DNA from: Solenopsis invicta
Taxonomy: Eukaryota; Arthropoda; Insecta; Hymenoptera; Formicidae
Reading direction: 5' to 3'
Assembly: GCF_016802725.1 (NCBI RefSeq)
Contig: NC_052678.1
Span: 11,123,983-11,187,982 of the forward strand
DNA length: 64,000 nucleotides
The notes under the pieces are model-generated. The model ran no database searches. It was not told the DNA's origin and was given only the letters and a program-made list of their open reading frames with translations. The translations under genes and the position numbers were made by a program. Below, in pieces: positions 12,816-26,259 of this stretch (position 1 is its first letter; each line of letters starts with the position of its first letter).

Positions 12816-13813
12816 CTCTCTTCTTTTCGATACGAGTCAACCCGTCGCGACCATCCTTGCCAAAAGCCAACGAGAGGGAACACCGACAAACGTACAACGC
12901 TCTCGTCCTCCGCCAACCGTCGCAACAACGACGAGTCACGCACTGATCGGCCGTCGCCGCGCGCCGCGAGGAATACTCCCTCGGCGATCGGCGGCAGCGC
13001 CGCCGTAACGGAGAAGGGCGCCGGAGTAGGACCGACGATGGTGTGTGTGTGATGGTGGTGGGGCAGTCGCCGTCGTGGTAGAGGTGGAGCCAAGGATACC
13101 CGCGCGCACACGACTCGTCGCGCTCGCCGCTCGCCGCTTGCGGCTCGCGGTGTGACGCGAGTCGCGAGAGGATGAACGAGAGGAGAGAGTCAATGCGCCC
13201 GGTGGCGGAAAGGTGGCACCCCCTCCCCCCTCCTCTTTCTCCTCTTTTTTTTCTTCTCTCGCTCTCGTACTGTCCGCTATAAGCCAGAAAAGCCGGCGAG
13301 GGGTCCACGCAGTCTTTCAACCGGTCGCGGTGCTTCGCGCGTTTCTACCTTCCACCGAAGTATCAAAGTTCAAGAGGGATGCACGGCGCGCACGACGTAC
13401 GCAAAGTCACGCTGCCTCTGTCTCTCTCTCTCTCTCTCGCTCTCCTTTTCTCCTCGTCCAAGATGCACGTTCACCTTCCTTTTTCTCACCGCGTGTACGC
13501 GCCACCGCACTGACCGACCGCACTAACGCCACCCCGCGGCACTCGAGGCAATCACAGAGGCAACCGTATCGACACGGACTCGACGACAGATGGCGATCTC
13601 TCGTACGCGCGCTCACCCCCGGAATTTTCCTTCTTCGCGAGGCGAGATTCGCAGGGTGTACTATGATCTCCGTCCTTCTCTCACCCTCGCTGCTCAGCAG
13701 CGACGACTACTCCTCTCTACTCGTTGTCTCTCACACGCGTGCGCCCTATGTGCGACCGTGTGTTTGGGGGTCGCGCGCGCGCGCGTACTCGTCACGGAGT
13801 GCAGCCCTCGACT
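12226..13813 (-). other. Putative Delta 5' untranslated/leader region
   Basis: GC- and CpG-rich DNA immediately upstream of the Delta start codon. It includes a TTTC/CT repeat near 12.76-12.81 kb and stretches of CGN triplets. The long open frames on both strands are rich in Arg, Ser and Pro, as expected from composition alone. If the TATA-like element near 13.85 kb is used, this would be an unusually long leader of about 1.6 kb with several upstream ATGs. A closer start site or a spliced 5' exon is equally possible. Confidence 0.35.
12760..12811. repeat. (TTTC)n-(CT)n microsatellite
   Basis: TTTC units pass directly into a 30-base CT run, in the candidate Delta leader. On the transcribed strand it reads as GA/GAAA. 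Confidence 0.9.
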
Positions 13814-13850
13814 GGAGGTAGTAAGGCCGGGTGCACCCCTACTTATAATT
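13811..13850 (-). promoter_or_regulatory. Candidate Delta core promoter (TATA box plus initiator)
   Basis: On the minus strand AATTATAAGTAGG (TATAAG at 13847-13842) is followed 34 bases later by CCAGTC, which resembles the arthropod initiator at about 13813. Spacing is slightly longer than the usual 30-31 bases. It lies 1.6 kb upstream of the Delta start codon in GC-rich DNA. No other TATA-like element in the right orientation stood out between here and exon 1. This is a sequence-pattern call only. Confidence 0.3.
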
Positions 13851-13984
13851 GTGGTCCCACCGGTTCTCCCCTCGGCCCTGCGGAGACGAGAGGGGTTGTG
13901 CGCTCGTGACCGACCGAATCGCAGAGGGGTGGTGGTGAGTATGTAGCAGCGGCTGCACCGGTGGCGCGCGCGGGGACCATACGG

Positions 13985-14010
13985 CCGGAGGGAGGGAGGG
14001 AGGGAGGAAG
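13985..14010. repeat. (GGGA)n short repeat
   Basis: Six or so GGGA/GGAG units upstream of the candidate Delta promoter, next to a short CAG run at about 14019-14032. Confidence 0.7.
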
Positions 14011-14179
14011 GGAGGAGAGCAGCAGCAGCAGCGGGCTGCCGCTCCGCGTCGCGCCACGCCGGGGGAAAAGGAGGCAGCAACGCGGCGAGGAGGCAGCTGC
14101 AGGCCGGCTGCACGCGCCCACCCCCACCACCGCGCACCACGTAGCCCCTGTACGACGACACCCTAGCCACTCGTGCGGA

Positions 14180-14214
14180 CTTCTTGCCTGCTTGCCTGCC
14201 TGCTTACTTGCTTG

Positions 14215-14248
<34 letters not shown>

Positions 14249-14263
14249 TGTCTGTCTGTCTAT

Positions 14264-14294
<31 letters not shown>

Positions 14295-14340
14295 CTTGCC
14301 TGCCTGCTCGTTCGCTCGCTCGCTCGCTTCCTCGCTTAGC
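14180..14340. repeat. (GCCT)n tetranucleotide array
   Basis: About 160 bases of GCCT units with a central GTCT/ATCT block and a GCTC tail. Being a 4-base repeat it is open in all frames and gives the CLPACLPA-type conceptual proteins on the plus strand. It lies about 2 kb upstream of the Delta start codon and is likely to be length-polymorphic. Confidence 0.9.
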
Positions 14341-14599
14341 TGCCTACTAGCGGACACCTCGGGGCGCCTGCCCCCTGCCTGCTGCACCCCCTTCCTGCTT
14401 TCGCTCGCTCGCGCTCGCGCGCGCCTTCGCCCCACGTCCCACGTCCACGCACGGTGGTGGTACAGCTCGCGAGCCGTCCCTCTCTGTCGTATTCTCTCTT
14501 ATGGCCCCTCCACCGTAAGCGCCACGATAATTCGTACCCCATCTACGAAACTGGCGGCACGCGCCTTGTGCCACCACCTCGCGTGTGACGTCATACCCT

Positions 14600-17500
14600 T
14601 CTTTTTTTAAGCCTGTTACGTTTCTTACGCGCGCGCGCGAGCGCGTACGAGCGAGACGATGTATGTACATACGTGCGTACGTGCGTCGAGCTGCGGATCA
14701 TTCGTCCGCGATACGACGAACGCCGAGGGGTGATCGCCGAGAGATCTCTTCGTTTATCAAAGTAATGCGTCTTACGTGATGGACGATTGCGATGAATGAA
14801 TTCATGAATTGTGTGCCGACGAAAGTAGCGGAAAATTGCCACGCGTTTCTCCGTTTCTCTATTAATTGCCACATTGTCGACGTAATCAAGTACCGATTTT
14901 CCTACTTGTTTAGATATGTATTAGAAATAAAGCTAACGAGTAAATGAAAAATACGCGTATGTAGCGGAGGCAAGTGCATTATGAAATTGAGAAATTGAGT
15001 ACACTGAACGGCAACGTATCCAAATTGCTGCTATAATTATGTCGCGCGCGCTACATGGTTGCATGGTTGCACCTGCAACTTGTCGAAAGGCATAATGTCT
15101 CGCAAAAATATTTAAACCTAATTTGTCAGCCTGATATCTCGGCCGATATGGCCGAAAGACACTTTACAGCTTGATATACGTTGGAACAAATTTGATAAAT
15201 CATGAAATTTCGTGACAAGTCAAACGAAAGATTTAAATCAGATTTAATTTACGATCTTGATTGTCAATCGGAATTTTCTTGATGAAAGTGATCGATGATA
15301 CATTTTGATAGTATCCGCGCGAGTAATAAATTTTGTTTAAATTGTTAATATTAAACTGTAATAAATTAAATTAAATAATTGTGCGATTGGTCGCGTTGTT
15401 ATTAAAAATCAAATATACGAGTTATACTTCTTTGTTTTTTTTTGACAAATTCTCATTCTGAACTCTATGACACGAACTGCACGAAATAACCGACTTTCAA
15501 CAAAATTCGCGTGGTGGCCCCCTAATCTGGATATTTGCCAACTGCCCTAATTCAAGGGTTCACCTTCCTAATACCACATAACGTTCGGCACACACCGAGG
15601 CAGCGATTGCGCGTCATCTGCGCTTCCTCCTTTCCATTCTTTGACTCCACGTCCCGATTCGTGAATATTCGAATACAAAAAAATCACAAGTACTTTTATT
15701 ATTTCCACTATGCCACGTTACCAAAGGATGGAACTTGAATTCAATATAAATTTTGATACTAATTTTTTTTTATTTGATACAAGTTAGATAAAATAAAGAA
15801 TGTCATTTTGTTATCTAATAGCACTCTTGGGTTTAATAGAAAAACAAATTTGCGAAAAGTTTATTATTTTCAATTAAAAGCTCGATATCTTTTTAAACAG
15901 ACGAAAGTTTATCGATGACACGTTCAGTCGCATCAAGCAAAAGCATTAAAAATACAACACTGTCTATTGTATATTGTCCCTCTCTCTTTGAGAATGACAA
16001 CACTCTGTGTTTTATGACAAGGCTGCGTACCTATACGTAAAATACACACACGTACACTTGCCCCGCTCTTCCCTAGCGAGTTTATATGTTGCGCTAAAGT
16101 CTCTGACGTCACACGTTGCAGAACCGATGGATGGGGTGCAGCAATCCCTATTTCTCTTTCTCCGTCTCTCGAGCGGAGGGCGCGTATTATGCGACATACG
16201 CATCGGTGCTATATGGGATGACAGATTATTATGGCGGGCATCCTGCTCCCCGGCTGCAGGCTTTGTGTCGGGGGATACAATGGCCTGGACCTGTCTCAGC
16301 CACGCATCCACGTCTCTTATTGTTAGTTAGTAGAATCGTCCCTCCAGCTCACCCCTATCTCACCTCTATCCGAATTTCGCAGGCCTGCCTGCTTTGCCAA
16401 GTGGTGCGCAGCCGTCGCGTCGCAGCTAATAAATCCGCGCCGCTATTAAGAAGCAAGAAGCCTACCTTCGCGATATTTATAGCCCTTCCAAAGGCTCATA
16501 TTCTTATTAAGATTGATCGAACGAGAATCAAAGATCTCTGTGTTTTTTTACCGAATAGATAAAACGATTGTGCAAATTTCTTTTGCAAAACAAACTTAAA
16601 TAGAGTAAAAAAAGAGATATATTGTGTTGAAATTTCTCTATTATAAAAAACGTTATAAAATTTAAAGATAACAGAGAAGGGACAAAGCTATTATCGTCAC
16701 GGTTTCACCGTGCCGGTGAAAAATCAGAAACGATAAAAAAAATCATAGTTACGTAATCAGGTAAACAGCGCGATGATAAGTCGTCGGTGCGCAGAAAGAA
16801 GCCTTTGTTGTTTTTCTTCGCCGCGTTGTGTGTCGGGGGAAGGACTGGGAGCGAAGGAGAGTAGACACACCGCCACGGTGTCCGTAGCTGCACAGTGTAC
16901 TTCCGGTCACGAGGTGGTTCAACAGGTCAGACCAACGGGGGAGCCAGATGAAACCACTTCCGGCCCCGGTCGTTCCCCATGCCCCCGTTTTTCTTCCTTA
17001 TTTCACTCCACGTGGGTTGCGTCTTTTTTCTCTGTCGCACCCACCTTGCCGCTCGACACCTACACAGATGCTTAAATCGATAAGGTATCGATATTATTTA
17101 TCGAACAAGAGAAAATGGAAGAATATTTACTGTATGTGTGTGGCATTTGTAATCGAAATTGGAAATATAATTGCCAATTTTATTTTCTGAGTGCAGACAA
17201 TACGTACAAGACTATGTGTACGGTAAGAGGCAAATATCGCGCGATGACAGAAAGGAAATATTTTCGAAATTATCTACATCTTTATGAAAGGAACTGAGTA
17301 AGAGACGGCGCTTATACAAGGTATACGCATGCATGTGCCGTACATCCATGTTTACGCGTTCGTGTACTTACTCGCGGTTGAGTATGCTTTTCGTTCGCCC
17401 GTAGCACATACACGCACGTATGTACACACGGGCGAATTCATCACGCGCCTCCCTCCGTCGCTCTTTCATTCATACACAATATCAGCACGCATAAACGCGC

Positions 17501-18789
17501 AAAAGTTTACGTGCAACCGAGACCGCAACGCGGTTGGCAGCATATGCACTCGTTGCCGCCACCGCCGTCGTTCGCTCTGGTATGCATGCACACTTTCTTG
17601 CGAGAACGAAGAGCGACTCAATGAACTACCGTCGGGAATTGCGGATTGCATTTCCGCCGACTACATTCCCGCGGGAACGAGAGATTTACTAGGGTTGCAC
17701 GCGTGGTGATGTCGACCAGTAATTTTGATGTTTCGAACATTCCGTGCGACACACATGCCACGTACGTCACGGTAAACTTTAGAGCACGTCGTACGCTACA
17801 TACCAAGCCGAACTAAATAACTACTATACCTCGCACCGAAAGCACGTAATTGATGTGTAATTTTATACGAAAAGTTTTCAATCTTTTACTCTATTAGAAT
17901 AATAATTCTATATACGGATATATGTAACTTTTTATCAGTCTTAGATTGCAAACAAGTACATGTCACGATTTATAATTATTACTACTGTAACGCAATAAAT
18001 GCGTTTATTTGATCAAATTCATTTTGTGAAATTATTTCGCTAAGATTCTTCTGACCGAAATCGAATCTCATAAAATCTCTAGATCAAGACGATTGAATTC
18101 GTAATACCCCTTTTTTCCGCAGATATCGCTTACGCGAATTTAACGAAAGACCGCGATAAAACGCTAATTATCTTCATACGTTACGCGAAGGCAGGATATG
18201 ATAATTGGCGAATATTATCGAGTTTATCTCGGGCTAGCGGCGACAGTTGTTTCACTCTATCCGTGAAGATGTGCAGCTGAACTACCGGGAATCAAGTCAG
18301 TCGATCTTAATCGATGTACGAGCACCGTGAATTTTATGCGCTAATTATGCTAATCGGAATTCCTTGACTCGTGTGCCATACGAGAGATCAGTCACTTAAT
18401 ATACATATTATATAATTTGGAACGAAAAATTTCTGATCAATTGTGTTGTTAAATTGTTTTATATGGAAATATTATAGCTCTATATTTATCGATACGTGTC
18501 AATATACCGTACGATTAATCGTGTTTTGTTGAAATTACAACGGAGACGAGTTTTATCTGAATTCACGAAATTGACGATCCTTTATACCACAGTGTACGCC
18601 TTGGCAGAGTATCAAATGCACCCGCGATAAAACTCTTTGTATACCAACGAAAAACCGTGCTGGGAAAATAAACACGGAAAAGGATTAAGTCGAGTGCTTG
18701 CGAATCAAACAAACGTACGAGGTTGCTTTTTTCGGCTGTGAGAACTTTGCCGCTCGTGCAAACGAAATATATCCGTCCGAAAACCTCGA

Positions 18790-18834
<45 letters not shown>

Positions 18835-19960
18835 ACGAGCATTCTCACTCGGTCCTTCCTTCCGGTTTCTATCTGGCGTCATAAAACAACGCCGCTGTTA
18901 CACCGGCACGAAATCGCGTGGATCCACCTGTCGTCGCGCAAAGTTTTCTCGGAAGACCGCTTCGAAGCGACGAGTATTAAGATTGTAAAGTTGGTAAAAT
19001 TTAAAAGTTCAAAAATAGATGTAATTTTTAATAGCAATTTAACTCGGCGCAATTGACCTTCTCTAAAAGAGGAAAAAAGTATGTTGTGCAAATGCAATTA
19101 TAAATACATTTTTATTATAGTAGATTATTTTTTAAACAGAAAGAATAGCGTTTCATTACACAAGTATAAAATTGCTTTCTACTTGACGAGATGACGTTTT
19201 ATTAAAATCTTTGCTGAATCGACGAAATAAATCCGTACCGTTTCCCAATTATTACAACGATGCAGGAGGTACGTGATGAAAAATATAAAGATATACTTAT
19301 GACGACTTCTAATAATGACCGCATCGTGAGGTCAACGTGATTCACGTAATGACTCGTAAATTTCCGTAGGATTTAGTTAATACCATTGTGCGGTTTCCAA
19401 ATGATTGGTAAAGATTCATCGAGGGTCGATCGAGAGGGACTGGCAGAGAGGCCAGCCTGATAGTCCCTCGGGGCATAAGTAGACGCACGTATTTCGATTC
19501 CACCTGGAGAGACCGAGAAGACACCCAGTCTTGGTTGCTTAATCGCGATCTTGTCGCAGCTGTCAATACGGGAGAGTTTCAGATTGTCTCGCGAAGGGTA
19601 TCGTATTCCGAAATCAGAAATGCAGACTGACGCGAGGATTGATTAGCAAATTTCTGTAGAAAATCTTTCATAAATTTTATCTAAGAAAGGAAATAATTGC
19701 TAGGAAATAATTAAATAATTCCGATCGGAATTCATTCCAAAAAATTTCATAACTTTGATTTTCCGAAAGAGAGTTGGCACCTGATGTAAATGGACTTACA
19801 CAGGCGAATAAAAATAATTCTCACATATTTCTAATTGATACTCAAGAGTCGAATTTATTGCAAACACTTAAAACATTATCGTGATTCGTGAATAGAACGA
19901 AAGGAGAGACAATTTTCTGCAATGCTGAATTGTTTTAAAGGCGATAAAAATGTTCTGAGA
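14600..19960. other. Intergenic stretch without supported genes
   Basis: Mixed-composition DNA upstream of Delta. I see no exon with both plausible splice sites and recognisable protein. A 107-codon frame at 16007-16330 and a 126-codon frame at 17329-17709 on the plus strand have no family resemblance. One clear GA microsatellite is listed separately. Confidence 0.6.
18791..18832. repeat. (GA)n microsatellite
   Basis: About 40 bases of pure GA. Confidence 0.9.
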
Positions 19961-20029
19961 CAACTTAAATGAGATTGCTTGGAAAGGCAGTTGAAGAGTG
20001 TTGTCAATCTCGCGTAAATATCGTGTCGG

Positions 20030-20530
20030 TCGTGGGGTCCGGCGGCGCAGCGAGGCAAGGCAAAGCAAGGCAAGGCAGAAGGCAGGGCGCGGAAATATTT
20101 ACGGCGGGAGCCTCTTCTTCGGAGGACACAGGCCACGTGGTAGGGAGACGGCACGTGTGCCACGCGTCCGATCTCTCCCGAAGGGCGACGGGTGTGCACG
20201 AGGCGCCTGATACGAGCGATAATAATCTCTCTCGGAGTGACTCTGCCGGCACAATGCCCCCACCACGAATCGTAGACCCAGCGCGATACGTGATCGGCTG
20301 TTGCAGCTGCTGTTTCTCCCGTCGCCGCGGCTGCGTCCGCGTCCGCGTCCGCGTCGGGCCTTCTTTCTTTCCCTCTTCCTTCCGTTCTCTTCTTTCGGTC
20401 TTTCGGCCTCCTCTTTTCTTTTTGGCCGGTGTTTCTCCTACTTGTGATACAGCTCGATTTCTTCCTTTACACCCTGTGAACCCCCCTCCCCCGCCCCCGG
20501 TCCAGAAAGATAGCTTCCTAAACAAATAAC
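20030..20530. other. GC-rich island
   Basis: A 500-base GC-rich segment in AT-rich surroundings. It has GGCAAG repeats at its left end, CGTCCG units near 20335-20360 and CCCCC tracts at its right end. Overlapping frames on both strands (186 codons plus, 176 codons minus) share the same island, as expected from low stop-codon density. No family is recognised. A regulatory element or non-coding exon is possible. Confidence 0.45.
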
Positions 20531-21804
20531 TCACGTGCTACTTGCTCGAGTTAACGCGCGACTGCTGCGATAATTTTGTGAGTCAAGGTGCAAGATAACG
20601 ATTGTAATCGGAAAGGCTCGAAATGTTTCCCGTTTCTGAAGAAATTATTTAGATTGGACGTTTCTACGACGTGTCAAAGAGTAAATCATTATTTTTGAAA
20701 TGAAATAAATAAGATCAGAGTTCTGTATTCGAGAGGCGAGCGATGGATTTCAAGTAAAAGAGAAGCGCGCTCGGACTCTCTATCCAACAAAGACCAGGAC
20801 ACCATCATTGTCTATGTTCACGCGAGCTCCTTTCATCCGATCGTCGCAGGCGGATCTTGCGGAGAAGGGATGACAATGCTCTCGATAGGTACTCGAGCAG
20901 AGCGAATCGGGGCGGAAAAGCTCGCGATTTGCATCTGACTGCAACCTTCTCGCGTTTACCTGCCTGCTGCTCCCGGCACCGGGAGAGCGAGGGAAGAAAC
21001 GAGAAAAAGAAAGATCGCGCGGCGAGAAAGAAGCATCTGTTCTTGGGTTTTCTTTAGCTAAAAGGCCCCGTGGGAGTGGTACAACGGGAAAAAAAGACAA
21101 GGAGAACGCGGAGGGAGGAAGCGGGACAGTCGAAAAGCCTGCTGCTTCTTCTTAAAACGAGACGCGTCCTTAGTCGAAGAAAAAGAGGGAAATAGCAAGA
21201 GAGCCCTCCTCCCCCCCGCCCCTCCTTTCTCTGTAGAGCGAAGCACCGGTATGAAAAGCTTTTCCTGATACGCAGCTGCCGTTCTCCAAGTTCATTGGAA
21301 ATTAATTGCTTTTTTGAATGGCAACTATTGAGCTCTCGATCGTGCGAGGCTCTCCTTTCTCGTGAGTAAAAAGGATAACAAGTCGCACCTTTTGTGCCTG
21401 TCGTCAGTTTGTTCGATACCACACGTCCTGTAATTGGTGGTGTACTCGGAGAATAGGCGATTTCTTGTCACAGAGTAAATGCTAATGAACTGCAGCCTTT
21501 TCAATTGGCGATGAGTCATAGCTCGCGTAAGCATTCGAAAATCCAGCAACACGCTGACACCAACTGCAATTCCCTTTTTTAATTTAAGATCCACACGCGT
21601 GCGCGATCGTCTCGGACGATTTGGTCACACGCCGGATAATTTCCATTTACCTGTATATGTGCGTTCTCGAGAAAGTACGATGCATACATACCAAAGAGGG
21701 AAAGAAGATGGTAAAGCGGTAAGGTTTCTTAAATTTCTTAAATTTTTAATTCAACCGAATCAAAATTTAATTGGTTCAAATAAATTTTTCCATTAATCGA
21801 ATTA

Positions 21805-22200
21805 CTCTGGTCCCTCGATTTACGCAGTACTTTTTATACACGACCTCAGTTTTACGCAATCAGAAAATATTTTTTTTCATGGGATTTATTAAAATTATTC
21901 CATGTTAGTGAATCCTCCCTCTCTCTCCAAAGGTTCTTGCTCGATTATATTTATTACATATATAACAAATTAAATGTTGGTTGACTGCTTTCGAGTATGT
22001 CGATAGCTACAAAGAATAAAATTTAAATTGATTTTTCTTAACTTTTATTATTACTGTTTTGTGCAAAAATATCAAATATTTTTACTACACAAGTTTTTTT
22101 GTGTGTGTTTTTTTTGTATTGGCAGACTTTATTTACGCAATTCTCAACAGCGTGAAAAAAAACATGGAACGAATACTCTAAGTAAATTGAGGGATGTTGT
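21805..22200. mobile_element. Possible degraded pogo/Tigger-like MITE
   Basis: The left end reads TCCCTCGATTTACGCAG. The right end, inverted, reads TCCCTCAATTTACTTAG. Internal ATTTACGCA and TTTTACGCAATC motifs repeat near both ends. Short inverted TCCCTCGATTTACGC-type ends with subterminal TTTACGC motifs are known from pogo/Tigger-type elements. The interior (about 390 bases) has no transposase frame, so it would be a non-autonomous copy. Mismatches between the ends show decay. Confidence 0.35.
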
Positions 22201-24342
22201 ACAAGTATAACTTAAAGATTAATAACATCTCGATAAAAAAATTGATGGACAACGTTCCGTACGTAAGCACGTTCGACCATGGTCGTGCTTGCAGAGTCAC
22301 GAATGGTCGGTAAAAGATCACTTTGGCCATCTCGCGCCGGAGGCGTCTCTTCTGACGGAGCAACTTAAACGTTCTACGCACTCTCATTAGCGCGATGAAT
22401 TCGCGTCACGTACGCGCCGCGTGTGGGAACCATGGAACACAATGCGATCGTACGCGCGCTTACCTTTATGGCTGTGACGAATCGTCTATTGTTATGTTAA
22501 AAACAGCCGATACATGCGCTCTGTCGCCTTAATCATCGACACGGCGCGCAGCATCGTCACGTATAATACGTTGTTCTTGCGAACGAAGAAATCATCGAGA
22601 CGATTAAAGCCAATACTAGTCAAGAATTAGAATTCCTAATTAGTCTTAAAAAATAACGATATTGGTTGGCTTTATTAAATTTGCCTACGTTTAAACTTTA
22701 AAGTAGCAAATTTTGTATATTTATTTCAATTTTCAAAAGCTAAGACGCTAATTGTAAGATGTTCTTTCGTGAGCCATTGTTTCATGCATATTTACGGCAT
22801 CGCAGAAAATTCACAGGTTGAAATGAGACACGGTGCGTGCGTGGAAACGACGTGCGAATCGCACGTGCAAAAGTACAAGCGTCAAAGCTGGCATTACGTA
22901 CGAGCGCTACCGACGACGCGACGCCGACTTTCCCAAAGTAAGGCTCCTTCGAGGTAAACGGCCTGTCTTACGTCCTTCCCTGCGCTCCTTCGGTAGCTGC
23001 TTCGGTAGCATTCCATGTATTTTACACATACGCCAAAGAATGCCATGTTATTTCGGGACAAAAAGAACTTCTTTCGACGCAAGGACAAGAATTCGTCTGG
23101 ATTTCGGTCTTTCACGCTGCGTTCGACGAGTCCTGCCTAGCAATTATTGCAATTTTATCGATTTCTAAACTGTATCTCTCTCGCTCTCTCTCTCTCTCTG
23201 TTCCTTTTACTTGGCATAATATAATTAAATCTATAATTCTTCTTCGAAAAAATGTTGGACACTATTCGAAATAATCGAAAACATTTATATAGGAAAATTA
23301 ATTTAATAGCCCAGATGGCGAGTGGAAAAAGCATCATCCAGTTGCCAAATCAATTATTTCGGACTTGGAGATAGGTACAACAGGAAAATGAAGAGACAAA
23401 CGAGGCGTGGAAGTGATCCGGCGTGTTCCTTCATTAGCGTGCATTCAAGTCCATTTAGTGAAACTGACCATCTGACACACTGTAACGAACCGTAACGCGA
23501 TCAATCGCGTGCGCGCTTTTCTCCACCCTCCGATCATTCGTCAAGATACGTTGCTTCTTAATTAATTCAACGAGTGTTTAGCCTGATGACGTTTTATCTA
23601 TGTGCCGTTTAGCGAAACGACGACAACGTCAGCGGCGACGCGGTGACGCGATGGCGAGCCGAAGACGAGGACGAGGAGACACGACCGGTGGCGAGAGGTA
23701 AACAGGAAATCATCCCCTTCCCCTGTGTCTCGTGAATTCACGACAAAGCACGGCGCGAACAAGAGAAAACTTCGGTCCACGATTCCCCTCTCTTCATGGC
23801 GGTTTTGTTTTCGGCGGCGAGAGGTTCCGGTTAATACAGAAGCGCCGATCGACAAAGAGCACCGGGCCGAAGAGAAGTGAAGCGCGGAAGGAAGCCAAGT
23901 CGCCAGCCTTTATTTCGCGCTCCCGTCTCGACCGCGAAGTATAAACGGAACTTGGTTTCTTCGCCTTTCAATATAGGCGTGCAAAATTCCGGAAGTTCTC
24001 CCAAGCGTCAAGGAGAACCGAACGAAGTAGTAGGAAGTTTAAGGGAGTTTGAAAGGGTGCGGGGGGAAAGAAGAGGGGAGGGGAGGGAGGGGAGGGGAGA
24101 AGAAGCGAAGACATCGAGAGATCTTTTTCTGGAGGATCACCCTCTCTCTTCGGAAAGAAGGGAACGAGCTACGAAGCCTCCCTTCATAGAACGACGACGA
24201 ATGGCAACACGTGTACCACGTGAGAGAGTGCGAGTGGGACAAGGTGGTTGTGTATATCCTTAGCCTTAGCGCTCAATATAGCGGAAGCCAAGGTGGTTCC
24301 AGCCTCCCTGTACGGGCCATTTCCGCCCACTACCTCTCGATG

Positions 24343-24369
24343 CCTCTCTCTCTCTCTCTCTCTCTCTCG
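24343..24369. repeat. (CT)n microsatellite
   Basis: Uninterrupted CT run of about 26 bases. Confidence 0.85.
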
Positions 24370-24983
24370 TCCCTCCGTATGTATCTCCGTCACTTGAATA
24401 TCCTTCCCTTTGTCCTTCCCCTCTCTTTCCCTTTAAATCTCCATACGAGCGACTGCGCGTTTCCAAAATTTTTCCACCCTCGTTCGATTTCCTCTCGACG
24501 CCGCAAACATGTTTTTTTTTATCCAAATCGTACGATATATAAAAAAACTTTAGATGACAACGATTATCGAAATTTGAAAATGGTAAACATAAACAAATAT
24601 CTTTTCTACATTTTTTTACATGTTTTTTGTATCTGATCGTGAACGTGTTGAATTATCAAGTAAATTTTACGCTATCAATCTGTTACAAAGATTTCTTTGA
24701 ACGATCGATGCTAAAATAAATCGAAATCCTTATCAGAGTTTAATATCGCTCGTTTCCTGCAACTTTTATGGACCATCCCCAATCGTGAATCTGCGCAGGT
24801 ACCCTCCTAAAGACTCCATTTCGCAGATTGTACCATAAGGCTACTGTCTGACAAGAAAGGAGCGTCAAGGATAGCTCACAGAATAATAAAAGAGATTCTC
24901 CGACAGCCGGTTGTTACGCGCACCAGAAGGTACGGGGCTGTTTACAAGATAGAAACCGCCAGATATTTGACTCGAGTGTCAGA

Positions 24984-24986
<3 letters not shown>

Positions 24987-25034
<48 letters not shown>
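24987..25034. repeat. (GA)n microsatellite
   Basis: About 47 bases of pure GA. Confidence 0.9.
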
Positions 25035-25038
<4 letters not shown>

Positions 25039-25479
25039 GGCGAGAACGAATTTTTCGAGAGAGAATACGAGAAATGGCAACTGAAAAACAGACTAAAAAT
25101 ATTAAGTAGATGGTAATTACGCGTAATTTTTCGTAATTAATTTTAAGTCTCGCATGTATGATTTCTTGATACAAGTTTACAAAAATAATAGAAAATAATT
25201 TCGTTAAAGTTTGAATTGGATACTATCGAAGGATAGATTAAAGATTTCTCTAAAAATCCGAAGGAAGGAGAAAATTAGATGGATGTTACTAGAAATATGA
25301 TAAATATGACATAATAAAAAGGAAAAAAGACAATATCGAGTTTGGGGGTCACGAGAAGGATTGGATATAAGACGAGAGATTGAGAGAGCGAGCTCAAGGC
25401 CAGATGCGAGATATACAGACGGAACGGAAGGAAGCACTTTTTATTATTTTTATTGCGCGTCTCTTTTCGGGCCCTCGAG

Positions 25480-25515
25480 AGCGAACGAGAGCGAACGAGA
25501 GCGAACGAGAGCGCA
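25480..25515. repeat. 10-base tandem repeat
   Basis: The unit GAGAGCGAAC is repeated three and a half times in tandem. Confidence 0.8.
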
Positions 25516-26259
25516 GGAGTGTGGCCAAAGGAAAAGAGGATAGAAGGGAGGGAACGGAACAGTCCCCGATGTATATACGAGGGAGGCAGAAGCTTCCTGT
25601 CCCGCATTCGAATGTGAGATCGCTTCGCTGTCACGATGTACGAACGTGTCCGTGTGTGGACACGGACACGTGCAGAAGGAAGTAGGATGCGTATGCGTGT
25701 ACACGATACACGGATAACACGGGACGGGACGGGCCGGGACGCACAATGAGAGACTTTTACGTGCCGGATTAGTTCCCCTCGGATTTAATCTCTCTGTTTG
25801 AACAGGAACTTGAACAATTAATAATGAGACCTTTGCCGAATGCGCACGGCTTTTCATCTCGCGGGACAGGATGTCGCCGTGATCGTTCGCCGAAATGCCT
25901 CGCATCTGCAATCGAAAACCACCGAGTGCCTTCTCACGTCTTTTCGCGCCAACATCCTACTCTTCATATCGGAATAACGATTCGAATTTCAATAATTCCA
26001 AATTTCGATCTCAAGAATATGCATCGTCCATCGAATATTTCATTTGGATAGACTAAAAAAAATATCAAGTTATGAAAACATATAATTAAACTCGATATTG
26101 ATTGGATAATTCAGCTGTCACTTTTTAATAGTCTCAAATGTAATTTCGTAAACGGATCGGAAGGAACGAGGCATTTGATGGTCGGGATTCGATAATTGAG
26201 GTGTTTGTTTTGACAGGCCGGCCTTTGTCTACAATTTTTCTCGCTAAGAAATCGCTCTG

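Noticed and set aside
12646..13320. 224-codon minus-strand frame upstream of Delta
   Set aside because: It runs through CT/TTTC repeats, giving Arg-Glu dipeptide runs, and overlaps frames on both strands. An in-frame stop separates the Delta start from upstream sequence.
14173..14610. 145-codon plus-strand Cys/Leu/Pro frame
   Set aside because: It is a translation of the GCCT tetranucleotide array.
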